Positions 1 through 8,192 of a stretch of 64,000 nt of DNA are shown piece by piece. Origin of the DNA: Mesorhizobium sp. L-2-11 (GTDB taxonomy: Bacteria; Pseudomonadota; Alphaproteobacteria; Rhizobiales; Rhizobiaceae). Position 1 is the first letter of the stretch, and the number at the start of each line of letters is the position of its first letter. The position numbers and the translations under genes are program-made. The notes beneath the pieces were generated by a model. The model did not search any database, was not told the DNA's origin, and saw nothing but the letters and a program-made list of their open reading frames with translations. The stretch spans positions 186,001-250,000 of the forward strand of contig NZ_AP023257.1 of assembly GCF_016756595.1 (NCBI RefSeq), read 5' to 3'.

Positions 1-351
1 CTCGCCGGCCTGCGCTCGATCCCCGAATACATCTACGAGGCAGCCGAGGTCGACCGCGCCTCCAATTGGCGGCAGTTCTGGTCGATCACGCTGCCGATGG
101 CGCTGCCGTTCATCATGCTGGCGGTGCTGTTCCGCGGCATCGAGAATTTTAAGATGTTCGACATGGTCAACCTGCTGACCGGCGGCGGACCGGGATCGAC
201 CACCGAGGTCGCTTCGATCACGCTGAAGCGGCAGGCCTTCGAAAGCTGGCGGACCGGCTATTCCTCGGCCTTCGCCATCATCCTATTCGTTGCGGTGTTC
301 GGGCTGGCCAACATCTATGTCAAGGCGCTCAACAAGGTGAAGCAGAGATGA
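1..351 (+). CDS. Sugar/polyol ABC transporter permease, 3' part only
   Basis: The gene is cut by the left window edge, so only its last 116 codons are present. The frame opens with the permease EAA loop (EAAEVDRASNWRQFW followed by ITLP), the cytoplasmic loop that docks on the ATPase. It continues through two hydrophobic segments, around MALPFIMLAVLF and SAFAIILFVAVFGL. This arrangement is typical of MalF-type inner-membrane permeases of the CUT1 carbohydrate family. The stop overlaps the next start by 4 bp (ATGA), so it is translationally coupled to the partner permease. The substrate is not readable from this fragment; the downstream dihydroxyacetone kinase genes suggest a small polyol or triose (inference). 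Confidence 0.9.
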   Translation, partial: LAGLRSIPEYIYEAAEVDRASNWRQFWSITLPMALPFIMLAVLFRGIENFKMFDMVNLLTGGGPGSTTEVASITLKRQAFESWRTGYSSAFAIILFVAVFGLANIYVKALNKVKQR

Positions 352-1298
352 GCCTGACGTCAGCCCATTCTGTCGTCGCACCCTCGGTCACGTCGAAACG
401 CGTCGCCGGCACGATCATCGTGCTTTACGCGCTGATCTCGATCGTGCCGCTGTTGTGGATCTTCGCCACCAGCTTCAAGACGCCGCCGGATTCGATTGCC
501 TATCCGCCCAAGATCCTGTTCCAGCCGAGCCTCGAGGGCTACTGCAATCTGTTCTCGACCCGCACAAGGCAGACACCGGAATACATCAACGCGCTGGGAC
601 CGGCGACGGGCATCTGCGATGAGACAGTGCGCAAGCGCAACATGGTGATCGCCGGCGCGTCCAATTTCATGCCGCGCTTCGTCAATTCGCTGATCATCGC
701 CTTCGGCTCGACCTTTTGCGCGGTGTTCCTCGGCACATTGTCGGCCTATGGCTTCTCGCGCTTCAAGGTGCCGCTGGCCGACGACCTTTTGTTCTTCATC
801 CTGTCGACGCGGATGATGCCGCCGATCGCGGTCGCAATTCCCATCTACCTGATGTATCGCGAGCTTGGCCTGTCGGACACCGCGCTCGGCATGATCCTGC
901 TCTATACGGCGGTCAATGTGTCGCTCGCCGTGTGGCTGCTGAAGGGCTTCATCGACGAGATCCCGCGCGAGTACGAAGAAGCAGCGATGATCGACGGATA
1001 TACGCGGCTGCAGGCCTTCTGGCGGACCGTTCTGCCGCAGGCGACCACCGGCATTGCCGCGACCGCCATCTTCTGCCTGATCTTCGCCTGGAACGAATAT
1101 GCCTTCGCCGCCCTTTTGACCTCGGGCACCGCGCAGACCGCACCGCCCTTCATCCCGACCATCATCGGCGAAGGCGGCCAGGACTGGCCTGCGGTCGCCG
1201 CAGGAACGACGATCTTCCTGGTGCCGATCCTGGTGTTCACCATCCTGCTTCGCAAGCAGTTGCTGCGTGGCATCACCTTCGGCGCGGTGCGCAAATGA
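348..1298 (+). CDS. Sugar/polyol ABC transporter permease (MalG-like)
   Basis: A 316-residue inner-membrane permease, the second half of the transport channel. It has an N-terminal membrane segment (about residues 20-40), a periplasmic stretch with FKTPPDSIAYPP, and a five-helix core. The EAA loop is REYEEAAMIDGYTRLQAFW with VLPQ after it (about residues 210-230). Both the FKTP motif and the EAA loop are typical of CUT1 MalG-type permeases. The region around residues 60-100 is longer than usual, with an insert between FQPSLEGY and RFVNSLI. It overlaps both neighbours by 4 bp, so the transporter is one operon. Substrate unknown; a polyol or triose is inferred from context. Confidence 0.93.
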   Translation: MSLTSAHSVVAPSVTSKRVAGTIIVLYALISIVPLLWIFATSFKTPPDSIAYPPKILFQPSLEGYCNLFSTRTRQTPEYINALGPATGICDETVRKRNMVIAGASNFMPRFVNSLIIAFGSTFCAVFLGTLSAYGFSRFKVPLADDLLFFILSTRMMPPIAVAIPIYLMYRELGLSDTALGMILLYTAVNVSLAVWLLKGFIDEIPREYEEAAMIDGYTRLQAFWRTVLPQATTGIAATAIFCLIFAWNEYAFAALLTSGTAQTAPPFIPTIIGEGGQDWPAVAAGTTIFLVPILVFTILLRKQLLRGITFGAVRK

Positions 1299-1501
1299 GC
1301 CTGACCCAACCCGCAAAACGCAAGTCGCGCTGGCCGCGTGCGCTCCGGCGCGGCCTGATGGAGAACGTCGCCACAGCGATCATTGCCATTGGCTTCCTGA
1401 TGCTGTTCCAGCCGTTCGCGCTGCCGCTCTACACCTATTCCTTCATCACCATGCTGGCCGGCACGGCGATGTTCATCATCGTCTCGAAGTTTCCGGAGTA
1501 G
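1295..1501 (+). CDS. Small two-helix membrane protein of the ABC transporter operon
   Basis: A 68-residue protein beginning at an ATG that overlaps the permease stop by 4 bp and ending 3 bp before the next ATPase. It has a basic N-terminus (KRKSRWPRALRRG), then two hydrophobic stretches (about residues 25-45 and 48-64). I recognise no family with certainty. Its position between permease and ATPase suggests an accessory subunit of the importer, comparable to the small extra membrane proteins in some rhizobial polyol transporter operons. That comparison is inference. Confidence 0.7.
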   Translation: MSLTQPAKRKSRWPRALRRGLMENVATAIIAIGFLMLFQPFALPLYTYSFITMLAGTAMFIIVSKFPE

Positions 1502-1504
1502 ACG

Positions 1505-2611
1505 ATGGCGGAGATCAGGGTCGAGCATCTGAGGAAGGCATTCGGCGATTTCGTCGCCGTGCAGGATTCCAACTTTGTCGTTAGAGACGGTGAGTTCTTC
1601 GTCATGCTGGGGCCGTCGGGTTGCGGCAAGACGACGACGCTGCGCATGATCGCCGGCCTGGAATTGCCGACAGGCGGCAAGATCCTGCTTGGTGGCGAGG
1701 ACGTCACCATGCGGCGTGCCCGCGAGCGCGACATCGCCTTCGTCTTCCAGCTGTTCGCGCTCTATCCGCATATGAATGTGCGCAAGAACATCGGCTTCCC
1801 GCTGCTGGCGCAAGGCACGCCAGGCATCGAAATCCGCCGGCGCGTCGAAGAGACGGCGAAGCTGTTGCGCATCGACCATCTGCTCAACAAATCGGTCTCC
1901 GGTCTTGCCGGCGGCGATCGCCAGCGTGTGGCGCTCGGCCGCGCCATCGTGCGGCGGCCAAAATGCTTCCTGATGGACGAGCCGCTCGGCACGCTCGACA
2001 CCGAATTCCGCGATCTCATGGTCCATGAGCTGCGTGAACTGCACAACCGCATCCACGCCACCACGGTCTACGTTACGCATGACCAGATGGAAGCGATGTC
2101 GATGGCCGACAAGATCGCGGTGATGAACCACGGCATCATCGAGCAGTTCGGTACCCCACGCGAAATCTACGACCGGCCGGCGACCATGTTCGTCGCCGAT
2201 TTCATTGGCTCGCCGCCGATGAATTTTCTCAGCTTTGGCGGCGGGCTTTCAAAGGGCGCCAGCGAGATTTTGGTGCAGGGCGCCAAGGTGGCGGTGCCGG
2301 AGGTGCGCGAGGATATCGCACCGGCCGACATGGCGCTCGGCATCCGGCCCGAGCACATCCGCTTCGACGACGGCTCGAAGCTGCGCGGCTCCATCTATGG
2401 CACCGAATATCTCGGCACCACGCAGATCGTCGCGGTGGAGACGTCCGGCGGCATCATCAAGGCGCGGGTGCCGGCCGAAATCCGGCTCAATCCGGGCGAC
2501 CAGGTCGGCCTTGCGCTGAGCAGCACGCGGCTGTCGCTGTTCGAGAAGGGCTCCGGCCGCGCCGTGCGAACCGCAATCCATGACGCAACCACGGAGGTCC
2601 GCCATGGCTGA
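1505..2611 (+). CDS. Sugar ABC transporter ATP-binding protein 1
   Basis: A 368-residue cytoplasmic ATPase of the MalK/UgpC type. It shows Walker A GPSGCGKTT (about residue 38), a Q-loop FVFQLFALYPH, Walker B CFLMDEPLG, the D-loop and the switch His in VYVTHDQMEA, followed by a C-terminal OB-fold regulatory domain. The ABC signature is degenerate: LAGGDRQR instead of LSGGQQQR. The D-loop region also departs from the usual (EPLGTLDTEFRDLM). The second ATPase in the operon has canonical motifs, so the pair is probably an asymmetric heterodimer (inference). The end overlaps the next gene by 8 bp. Confidence 0.93.
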   Translation: MAEIRVEHLRKAFGDFVAVQDSNFVVRDGEFFVMLGPSGCGKTTTLRMIAGLELPTGGKILLGGEDVTMRRARERDIAFVFQLFALYPHMNVRKNIGFPLLAQGTPGIEIRRRVEETAKLLRIDHLLNKSVSGLAGGDRQRVALGRAIVRRPKCFLMDEPLGTLDTEFRDLMVHELRELHNRIHATTVYVTHDQMEAMSMADKIAVMNHGIIEQFGTPREIYDRPATMFVADFIGSPPMNFLSFGGGLSKGASEILVQGAKVAVPEVREDIAPADMALGIRPEHIRFDDGSKLRGSIYGTEYLGTTQIVAVETSGGIIKARVPAEIRLNPGDQVGLALSSTRLSLFEKGSGRAVRTAIHDATTEVRHG

Positions 2612-3623
2612 CGTGCACATCAAAGGGGTGACCAAGAGCTTTGGCGAGCATGTCGCGGTGGACACTCTCGATCTGCACGTCGCCGACGGCGAATTCGTCG
2701 TGCTGCTCGGCCCGACTGGCGCCGGCAAGACGACGACGCTGCGGCTGATCGCCGGATTGGAACGGCCCGACACGGGCTCGATCCATATCGGCGGCCGCGA
2801 TGCGACGACGCTGTCGCCGGCCGAGCGCGACACCGCCTTCGTCTTCCAGCAATATTCGCTCTATCCGCATCTGTCGGTCTACGACAATTTGGCCTTTCCG
2901 CTGCGCTCGCCGGCGCGGCGGCTGAGCGAGGACGCGGTGCGCCGCCGCGTCGAGGATGTCGCCAGGATGGTGCGCATCCATCACAAGCTGAACAACCGCT
3001 CCACCAAACTTTCCGGCGGCGAGATGCAGCGCGTAGCCATCGGTCGCGCTTTGGTGCGCAAGCCTTCGATCTACCTGATGGACGAGCCGCTTTCGTCGCT
3101 CGATGCCAAGCTGCGCGCCGACCTCCGGCTCGAGCTGAAGCGCATCCAGGCCGAGGTCGGCGCCACCATGCTTTATGTCACGCACGACCAGATCGAAGCG
3201 ATGACGATGGCCGATCGCATCGGCATTCTCGCCGACGGCGCGCTGGTGCAGATCGGCACGCCACGCACCATCTACTCGGAGCCGGCAAACCTTCATGTCG
3301 CCGCAAGGCTCGGCCAGCCGGCGATCAATCTGCTGCCGACTGGCCTGCTGCCGGATGGCGACATGCCGGCGGAAACCAAAACGATCGGCGCGCGCACAGA
3401 ACATCTGTCGATCGGCAAGGCATCGAGTGGACCGGCTGACGGCGTTGTCAACTGGGTCGAACATCTGGGTGACCAGAACCACCTGCATGTGACGGTGGGA
3501 AGCACAAAGCTGGTGACGCTGACCGACCCCGACACCCAATTGGAAAAGGGCGACAGGGTGATTATCCGCTACCGGGCGCCGCTGTTCTTCGACCAGGCCG
3601 GAAACAGGATTGCAAACCGATGA
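2604..3623 (+). CDS. Sugar ABC transporter ATP-binding protein 2
   Basis: A 339-residue MalK-type ATPase. Walker A is GPTGAGKTT, the Q-loop FVFQQYSLYPH, the signature a canonical LSGGEMQR, Walker B IYLMDEPLSSLD and the switch His LYVTHDQIEAM, with a TOBE-like C-terminal domain after about residue 235. The ATG at 2604 is preceded by GGAGG and lies inside the end of the first ATPase, indicating coupled translation. Two different ATPases in one operon is the arrangement of the rhizobial glycerol-type transporters (family knowledge). It overlaps dhaL by 4 bp, which ties import to dihydroxyacetone phosphorylation. Confidence 0.93.
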   Translation: MADVHIKGVTKSFGEHVAVDTLDLHVADGEFVVLLGPTGAGKTTTLRLIAGLERPDTGSIHIGGRDATTLSPAERDTAFVFQQYSLYPHLSVYDNLAFPLRSPARRLSEDAVRRRVEDVARMVRIHHKLNNRSTKLSGGEMQRVAIGRALVRKPSIYLMDEPLSSLDAKLRADLRLELKRIQAEVGATMLYVTHDQIEAMTMADRIGILADGALVQIGTPRTIYSEPANLHVAARLGQPAINLLPTGLLPDGDMPAETKTIGARTEHLSIGKASSGPADGVVNWVEHLGDQNHLHVTVGSTKLVTLTDPDTQLEKGDRVIIRYRAPLFFDQAGNRIANR

Positions 3624-4291
3624 GCCTTGGGTCACCGGAAAAGATTGGGACACTGGACAAGATTGGGACACTGGACAAGATCGGGACGATGGACAAGCTC
3701 GACCTGAAGACGCTGATATCAGTCGCCGCCGACACGATTGCCGCTCACGCCGAAGAGCTGACCGCACTCGACCAGGCGATCGGCGACGGCGACCATGGGC
3801 TCAACATGAAGCGCGGCTTCGAGGCGGTGCGCGCCGAGGCCGACACGTTCGCGGCAAAGCCGCTGCCGGACGCTCTGAAGGCGATCGGCACCAAGCTGGT
3901 GATGACTGTCGGCGGGGCTTCGGGCCCCTTGTTCGGGACGCTGTTCATGGCGCTCGGCAAGGAAATTTCCGCAGAGCCGGATCGCGCCAATCTGATGGCA
4001 GCGTTCGGCAAGGCGATCGAGGCGGTGGCAGCCAGGGGCAAGTCGCAGGTCGGGCAGAAGACCATGCTCGACGTGCTGCAGCCGGTGCATGACGCCCTGC
4101 TGCAGGGAAAAACCGGATCGGAAATCACTGACGCCGCGGACAGTGCTGCCGATGCCACCGTGCCGATGAAGGCCTTGCGCGGGCGCGCCTCGTTTCTCGG
4201 CGACCGCTCCATCGGCCACATGGATGCCGGGGCACGCTCGACCGCGCTTCTGGTGCGGGCTGTCACTGAGACCATCGAGGGGCAAGCATGA
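3620..4291 (+). CDS. dhaL: Dihydroxyacetone kinase subunit DhaL
   Basis: A 223-residue nucleotide-binding subunit of PTS-dependent dihydroxyacetone kinase. DhaL holds ADP, is rephosphorylated by DhaM, and passes the phosphate to dihydroxyacetone bound on DhaK. The Mg-ADP motif AIGDGDHGLNM is at about residue 53, and later motifs match the family (GGASGPLFGT, GQKTMLDVL, FLGDRSIGHMDAGARS). The first about 25 residues are unusual: three tandem copies of a six-residue unit (IGTLDK, IGTLDK, IGTMDK) encoded by 18-bp repeats at 3650-3690. The family normally starts near MDKLDLKTLI (3690), so the repeat is an N-terminal extension or a start-site artefact. Confidence 0.93.
   Translation: MSLGSPEKIGTLDKIGTLDKIGTMDKLDLKTLISVAADTIAAHAEELTALDQAIGDGDHGLNMKRGFEAVRAEADTFAAKPLPDALKAIGTKLVMTVGGASGPLFGTLFMALGKEISAEPDRANLMAAFGKAIEAVAARGKSQVGQKTMLDVLQPVHDALLQGKTGSEITDAADSAADATVPMKALRGRASFLGDRSIGHMDAGARSTALLVRAVTETIEGQA
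3651..3693 (+). repeat. 18-bp tandem repeat at the 5' end of dhaL
   Basis: Successive copies of an 18-bp unit of the form ATTGGGACACTGGACAAG lie head to tail; the last is slightly diverged (ATCGGGACGATGGACAAG). The unit is a multiple of three, so copy-number change would leave dhaL in frame. Boundaries are approximate to a few bases. Confidence 0.85.
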
Positions 4292-4677
4292 GCAATGTCG
4301 GCATCGTCATCGTATCGCACTCACCGCTGGTCGCCGAAGGCACGGCCGACATGGTGCGCCAGATGGTCGGCGACGAAGTGCCGCTTGCATGGTGCGGCGG
4401 AAACGGCCATGGCGGGCTGGGAACCAATGTCGAAGCGATCATGGCAGCGATCGACAAGGCCTGGTCGGAGGCAGGCGTCGCCATACTTGTCGATCTTGGC
4501 GGCGCCGAAACCAACAGCGAGATGGCGGTCGAGATGATCGGCGAGCCGCGCGCGCACAAGATCATCGTCTGCAATGCGCCGATCGTCGAGGGTGCGGTGA
4601 TGGCGGCGACAGAGGCGTCCGGCGGCGCTTCGCTCAGGGAAGTGGTGGCGACGGCACACGAATTGTCGCCATCGTGA
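4288..4677 (+). CDS. dhaM: PTS-dependent dihydroxyacetone kinase, DhaM EIIA-type domain
   Basis: A 129-residue protein corresponding to only the N-terminal, mannose-type EIIA domain of DhaM. The N-terminal IVIVSHSPLVAEG carries the His that accepts phosphate from HPr, and the fold motifs ILVDLGGAETNSEM and VCNAPIVEGAV follow. In E. coli DhaM is one chain of EIIA, HPr and a truncated Enzyme I. Here the HPr and Enzyme I parts are the next two genes, so the phosphorelay is split. It overlaps dhaL by 4 bp. Confidence 0.93.
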   Translation: MSNVGIVIVSHSPLVAEGTADMVRQMVGDEVPLAWCGGNGHGGLGTNVEAIMAAIDKAWSEAGVAILVDLGGAETNSEMAVEMIGEPRAHKIIVCNAPIVEGAVMAATEASGGASLREVVATAHELSPS

Positions 4678-4698
4678 ATGAACAGGAATTTTGACTCA

Positions 4699-5001
4699 AT
4701 GTCCGCATCCGCAGAAGCCACCGTTCTGATCACCCATGAGGTCGGCCTGCATGCGCGCCCTTCAGTGAAATTCACCAAGCTTGCCAAGACGTTTTCGGCC
4801 GAAGTCGAAGTGGCGCTCGCCGCCAACGGGCCTTGGTTCGACGCCAAGAGCATCGTCAAGGTGATGGCGGCCAAGGCGCCGAAAGGCACGGTGCTGCATA
4901 TCAGAGCCAAGGGCGACAGTGCCGGCGAGGCGGTCGGCGCGCTCGTCGAGCTGGTGCGGCGCGACTTCGACGAGGGCGTGGACCATGCCCGAACCGCTTA
5001 A
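4699..5001 (+). CDS. HPr-type phosphocarrier of the Dha phosphorelay
   Basis: A 100-residue HPr-family protein. The phospho-accepting His lies in EVGLHARPSVKF, and the second HPr signature region is AKSIVKVMAAKA. I chose the ATG at 4699 because the sequence from MSASAEATV aligns with the usual HPr start; an in-frame ATG at 4678, directly after the dhaM stop, is an alternative. It relays phosphate from the following Enzyme I to DhaM (inference from gene order). Its 3' end overlaps the Enzyme I start by 17 bp. Confidence 0.9.
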   Translation: MSASAEATVLITHEVGLHARPSVKFTKLAKTFSAEVEVALAANGPWFDAKSIVKVMAAKAPKGTVLHIRAKGDSAGEAVGALVELVRRDFDEGVDHARTA

Positions 5002-6586
5002 GCTGAAGGGAATCCCGGCTTCGGCCGGCTATGCCGAAGGGCCGCTGTTCAACCTCGACCCGGTTGTCGCGCGCTATAGACGTAAAGCGACCGCAGTTGA
5101 CGAGAGGCTCGCGCTCCAAACGGCAATCGGCACAGCGACAGGCCGGCTTGCCAAGCTGATCCAGGCGACCGAGGGCGATGCCGCCGACATTCTCGAATTC
5201 CAGCTCGCCATGCTGGAGGACGATGCGCTCACCGGCCCGGCCTTTGCAGCGATTGCCGCCGGCCAGCCGGCCGATGCGGCATGGCGGCAGGCGCTCGACG
5301 CCGAAATTGTCGGCTACGAAACGTCAGATCAGGATTATTTCCGGGCGCGCGCCGTCGACATGCGCGACATCAGAGACCAGGTGCTGCGCGCGCTGACCGA
5401 CGACTGCGCGGCTGCCGCGCCGGCAGGCGCCATCTTCTACGGCGAGGACATCGCGCCGACGCGCTTTCTCGAAACCGACTGGAGCGCCGGCGGCGGCATT
5501 GCGCTGAAGGCGGGCAGCGCCGCCAGCCACGTCGCCATGCTAGCGCGCTCGCGCGGCGTGCCCATGATCGTGGGGCTTGGGCCAGTTGGGCTTGGGGCTT
5601 CGCCGGCTCATCTTGCCGGCGTCGCCCTGCTCGATGCCGAGCATGGCGGCATCGTGTTGGGGCCAACAAGGGCAGAGATCGAGGCGTTCCGGCAATCGTC
5701 GTCGTCGTTCGCGGCGCGTCGCGACAGGGCGGAAACTTTCTTGGCCCGGCCGGCGGTGACGAAAGCCGGCACCGCGGTGCGGGTGCAGGTCAACATCGCC
5801 GATCCATCCGATGTCGACGGTATCGATGTCTCGACCTGCGACGGCGTCGGGCTGATGCGAACCGAATTTCTGTTTGGCAAGACGCTGCCGGACGAGGAAA
5901 CGCAGTATCGCGCCTACCGCAAGGTGCTGGAATGGGCCGGGGACAAACCGGTGACCATTCGCACCGTGGATGCCGGCGGCGACAAGCCGGTGCCGGGCTT
6001 CACCGTCGAGGACGGCAATCCGTTTCTCGGCCTGCGCGGCATCAGGCTATCGCTGGCGAGGCCGGCGGTTTTTCGGGTGCAAATCAGGGCGCTGCTGCGT
6101 GCCGCCTTGCATGGCAATCTCAAGGTGATGTTCCCGATGATCGCCGTGTGGGACGAGTATCAGCGGGCCGCCGTGCTCTTCGCCGAAGAGCAGGCCGCGC
6201 TTGCCGCGCGCGGCGTCGCGCAAAAAATGCCGCCGCTCGGCATCATGGTCGAGGTGCCGTCGGTGGCGATCGCACCGGAGGCATTTTCCGAGGTCGCCTT
6301 CTTCTCGATCGGCTCGAACGACCTGACCCAGTATGTGATGGCGGCGGCGCGCGACAACGCGTCGGTTGCGCATCTCAATTCAATCAAGCATCCCGCCGTG
6401 CTTCGGCTGATCGCCTCGGTTGCGGCGTTCGGCCGCGCGCAAAAGATTCCGGTTAGCCTGTGCGGTGACGCCGGCGGCGATCCGGCGGCGATCCCGGCGC
6501 TGATTGAAGCCGGCCTGCGCGACCTTTCCGTGGTTCCCGCCCAGCTCGCAATGGCCAAGGCGGCCATTGCGGACGTCTCGATCTAG
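4985..6586 (+). CDS. PTS Enzyme I (phosphoenolpyruvate-protein phosphotransferase)
   Basis: A 533-residue Enzyme I. It takes phosphate from PEP and hands it to HPr. The active-site His is in GSAASHVAMLARSRGVP (about residue 183). The PEP-binding barrel follows, with LMRTEFLF, GGDKPVP, GIMVEVPSVA, FFSIGSNDLTQYVMA and a C-terminal active-site segment SLCGDAGGDP, where most Enzymes I have CGEMAGD. No IIC/IIB sugar permease is nearby, so this enzyme most likely serves dihydroxyacetone kinase rather than sugar uptake (inference). The ATG at 4985 lies inside the HPr gene. Confidence 0.93.
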   Translation: MPEPLKLKGIPASAGYAEGPLFNLDPVVARYRRKATAVDERLALQTAIGTATGRLAKLIQATEGDAADILEFQLAMLEDDALTGPAFAAIAAGQPADAAWRQALDAEIVGYETSDQDYFRARAVDMRDIRDQVLRALTDDCAAAAPAGAIFYGEDIAPTRFLETDWSAGGGIALKAGSAASHVAMLARSRGVPMIVGLGPVGLGASPAHLAGVALLDAEHGGIVLGPTRAEIEAFRQSSSSFAARRDRAETFLARPAVTKAGTAVRVQVNIADPSDVDGIDVSTCDGVGLMRTEFLFGKTLPDEETQYRAYRKVLEWAGDKPVTIRTVDAGGDKPVPGFTVEDGNPFLGLRGIRLSLARPAVFRVQIRALLRAALHGNLKVMFPMIAVWDEYQRAAVLFAEEQAALAARGVAQKMPPLGIMVEVPSVAIAPEAFSEVAFFSIGSNDLTQYVMAAARDNASVAHLNSIKHPAVLRLIASVAAFGRAQKIPVSLCGDAGGDPAAIPALIEAGLRDLSVVPAQLAMAKAAIADVSI

Positions 6587-6594
6587 GCACCGGC

Positions 6595-7020
6595 ATGGCC
6601 GATAAGACACCGGAAGCCGGCTCCGAAGAGGCAATCCGCGCCTATAAGACGATCCTGTCGCAGGTCCTCGACCAGCGCCCGTCCGGCATGCGCCAGCGCC
6701 TCGCCGACGCGTTGGGCAAGCATCGCAGTTTCGTCACCCAGATTTCCAGCCCGGCCTATTCGATCCCGATCCCGTCAAAACATTTGCCGGCTATTTTCGC
6801 CGTCTGCCATTTCAGCCCGGCCGAACGCGACCATTTTCTTGCCGCCTACCATCAGGCGCATCCGGGAAAAATGTCGCTGGCATCCGGCATGCGCAAGACG
6901 CGGCATGTTTCGCTCATCGTTCCCGATTTCGGCGACGACAAACAGAACGCGGCGCTCGACAGGGCGGTCAACGATTTCATCCAGAAGATCACCAGCATCG
7001 CCGGCAAGGGCGGGACATAG
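6595..7020 (+). CDS. Conserved hypothetical protein between Enzyme I and dhaK
   Basis: A 141-residue soluble protein starting 8 bp after the Enzyme I stop, so part of the operon. I do not recognise the family. The stretch from about residue 30 (GMRQRLADALGKHRSFVTQIS) resembles a short helix-turn-helix of the Xre/Cro type, followed by a segment that could bind a ligand or partner. A regulator of the transporter and kinase operon is possible but unproven. No signal peptide or membrane segment is visible. Confidence 0.6.
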   Translation: MADKTPEAGSEEAIRAYKTILSQVLDQRPSGMRQRLADALGKHRSFVTQISSPAYSIPIPSKHLPAIFAVCHFSPAERDHFLAAYHQAHPGKMSLASGMRKTRHVSLIVPDFGDDKQNAALDRAVNDFIQKITSIAGKGGT

Positions 7021-7055
7021 TCGCGCCAATTTCAGCTATTTCGGGAGAGACGGCC

Positions 7056-8042
7056 ATGAAGAAGTTTCTGAATTCTGTGGACACGGTGCTGAGCGAAAGC
7101 CTCGACGGCTTCGTTGCCGCCCATGCCGACATCCTTGTGCTTGGCGACGAGCATAAATTCGTGCGCCGCAGGACACTCAAGCCCGGCAAGGTGGCGCTGA
7201 TTTCCGGGGGCGGCTCTGGCCACGAGCCGTTGCATGGCGGGCTGGTCGGGCATGGCATGCTGGATGCCGCCTGCCCCGGCCAGGTGTTCACCTCGCCGAC
7301 GCCGGACCAGATGATGGCGGCCGCGGAGGCGGTCAACACCGGTGCCGGCTGCCTGTTCATCGTCAAGAACTACGAGGGCGACGTGATGAATTTCGACATG
7401 GCTGCCGAAATGTCGGAGGGCGTGATGCAAGTGGTGACCAATGACGACGTCGCAGTCGAGAACTCCTCCTACACCACGGGCAGACGCGGTGTTGCCGGCA
7501 CGCTGGTGGTCGAGAAGATCCTCGGTGCTGCAGCCCAGCAAGGCATGGCATTGAAGGCGTTGAAGGCGCTCGGCGAGCGCGTCAATGGCGCGACGCGTTC
7601 TATGGGCGTTGCGCTGACCAGTTGCACCGTACCGGCCGCCGGCAAGCCAACTTTCGATATCGGCGACGGGGAGATGGAGTTCGGCGTCGGCATCCACGGC
7701 GAACCCGGGCGCCGCCGCGACACATTGAAGAGCGCCGACGCCATCGCCGAGGAGATTTGCGCGGCTATATCGGGCGATCTGGGTGACCAGGCAAAAGGTC
7801 CGGCGCTGCTTTTCGTCAACGGCTTCGGCGGCACGCCGCTGATGGAGCTCTACCTGATGTACAACAGCGCCCGGAAAATCTTCGGGAAAAACGGCGTGAC
7901 GGTCACTCGCTCACTGGTCGGGTCCTATGTGACATCGCTCGACATGGCCGGCTGCTCGATCACGCTGACCATGCTCGACGACGAGACGACCGCATTGTGG
8001 GACGCACCGGTGCATACGGCTGCCCTGCGTTGGGGGATGTAG
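7056..8042 (+). CDS. dhaK: Dihydroxyacetone kinase subunit DhaK
   Basis: A 328-residue substrate-binding subunit that converts dihydroxyacetone to dihydroxyacetone phosphate with DhaL. It shows the glycine-rich ISGGGSGHEPLHGG loop (about residue 50), the conserved IVKNYEGDVMNFDMA segment, and EFGVGIHGEPG, whose His forms the covalent hemiaminal bond to dihydroxyacetone. Its length is right for DhaK. An AGAGA-type ribosome binding site precedes the ATG. It is the last gene of the transporter-kinase run; the product would enter glycolysis. Confidence 0.95.
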   Translation: MKKFLNSVDTVLSESLDGFVAAHADILVLGDEHKFVRRRTLKPGKVALISGGGSGHEPLHGGLVGHGMLDAACPGQVFTSPTPDQMMAAAEAVNTGAGCLFIVKNYEGDVMNFDMAAEMSEGVMQVVTNDDVAVENSSYTTGRRGVAGTLVVEKILGAAAQQGMALKALKALGERVNGATRSMGVALTSCTVPAAGKPTFDIGDGEMEFGVGIHGEPGRRRDTLKSADAIAEEICAAISGDLGDQAKGPALLFVNGFGGTPLMELYLMYNSARKIFGKNGVTVTRSLVGSYVTSLDMAGCSITLTMLDDETTALWDAPVHTAALRWGM

Positions 8043-8192
8043 GCGCTTTATACGCACCTGGCCGGTTGCGGCGATAAAGCGGCGATCTCGTCCATTTCGA
8101 CAAAAGCGAGGTCGCCAGGACGAATTTGCACGTGCTTGCAAAAACAGCATACGCTATTTCCAAGGGCAGAAACATTCTTGGGAGTAAGCTGG

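Noticed and set aside
360..1316. A long antisense frame over the permease
   Set aside because: Long antisense frames are common in high-GC DNA; the composition is low complexity and no domain is visible.
3651..3693. A CRISPR-like repeat
   Set aside because: The units are contiguous without spacers and are in frame with dhaL. No CRISPR array was seen in the window.
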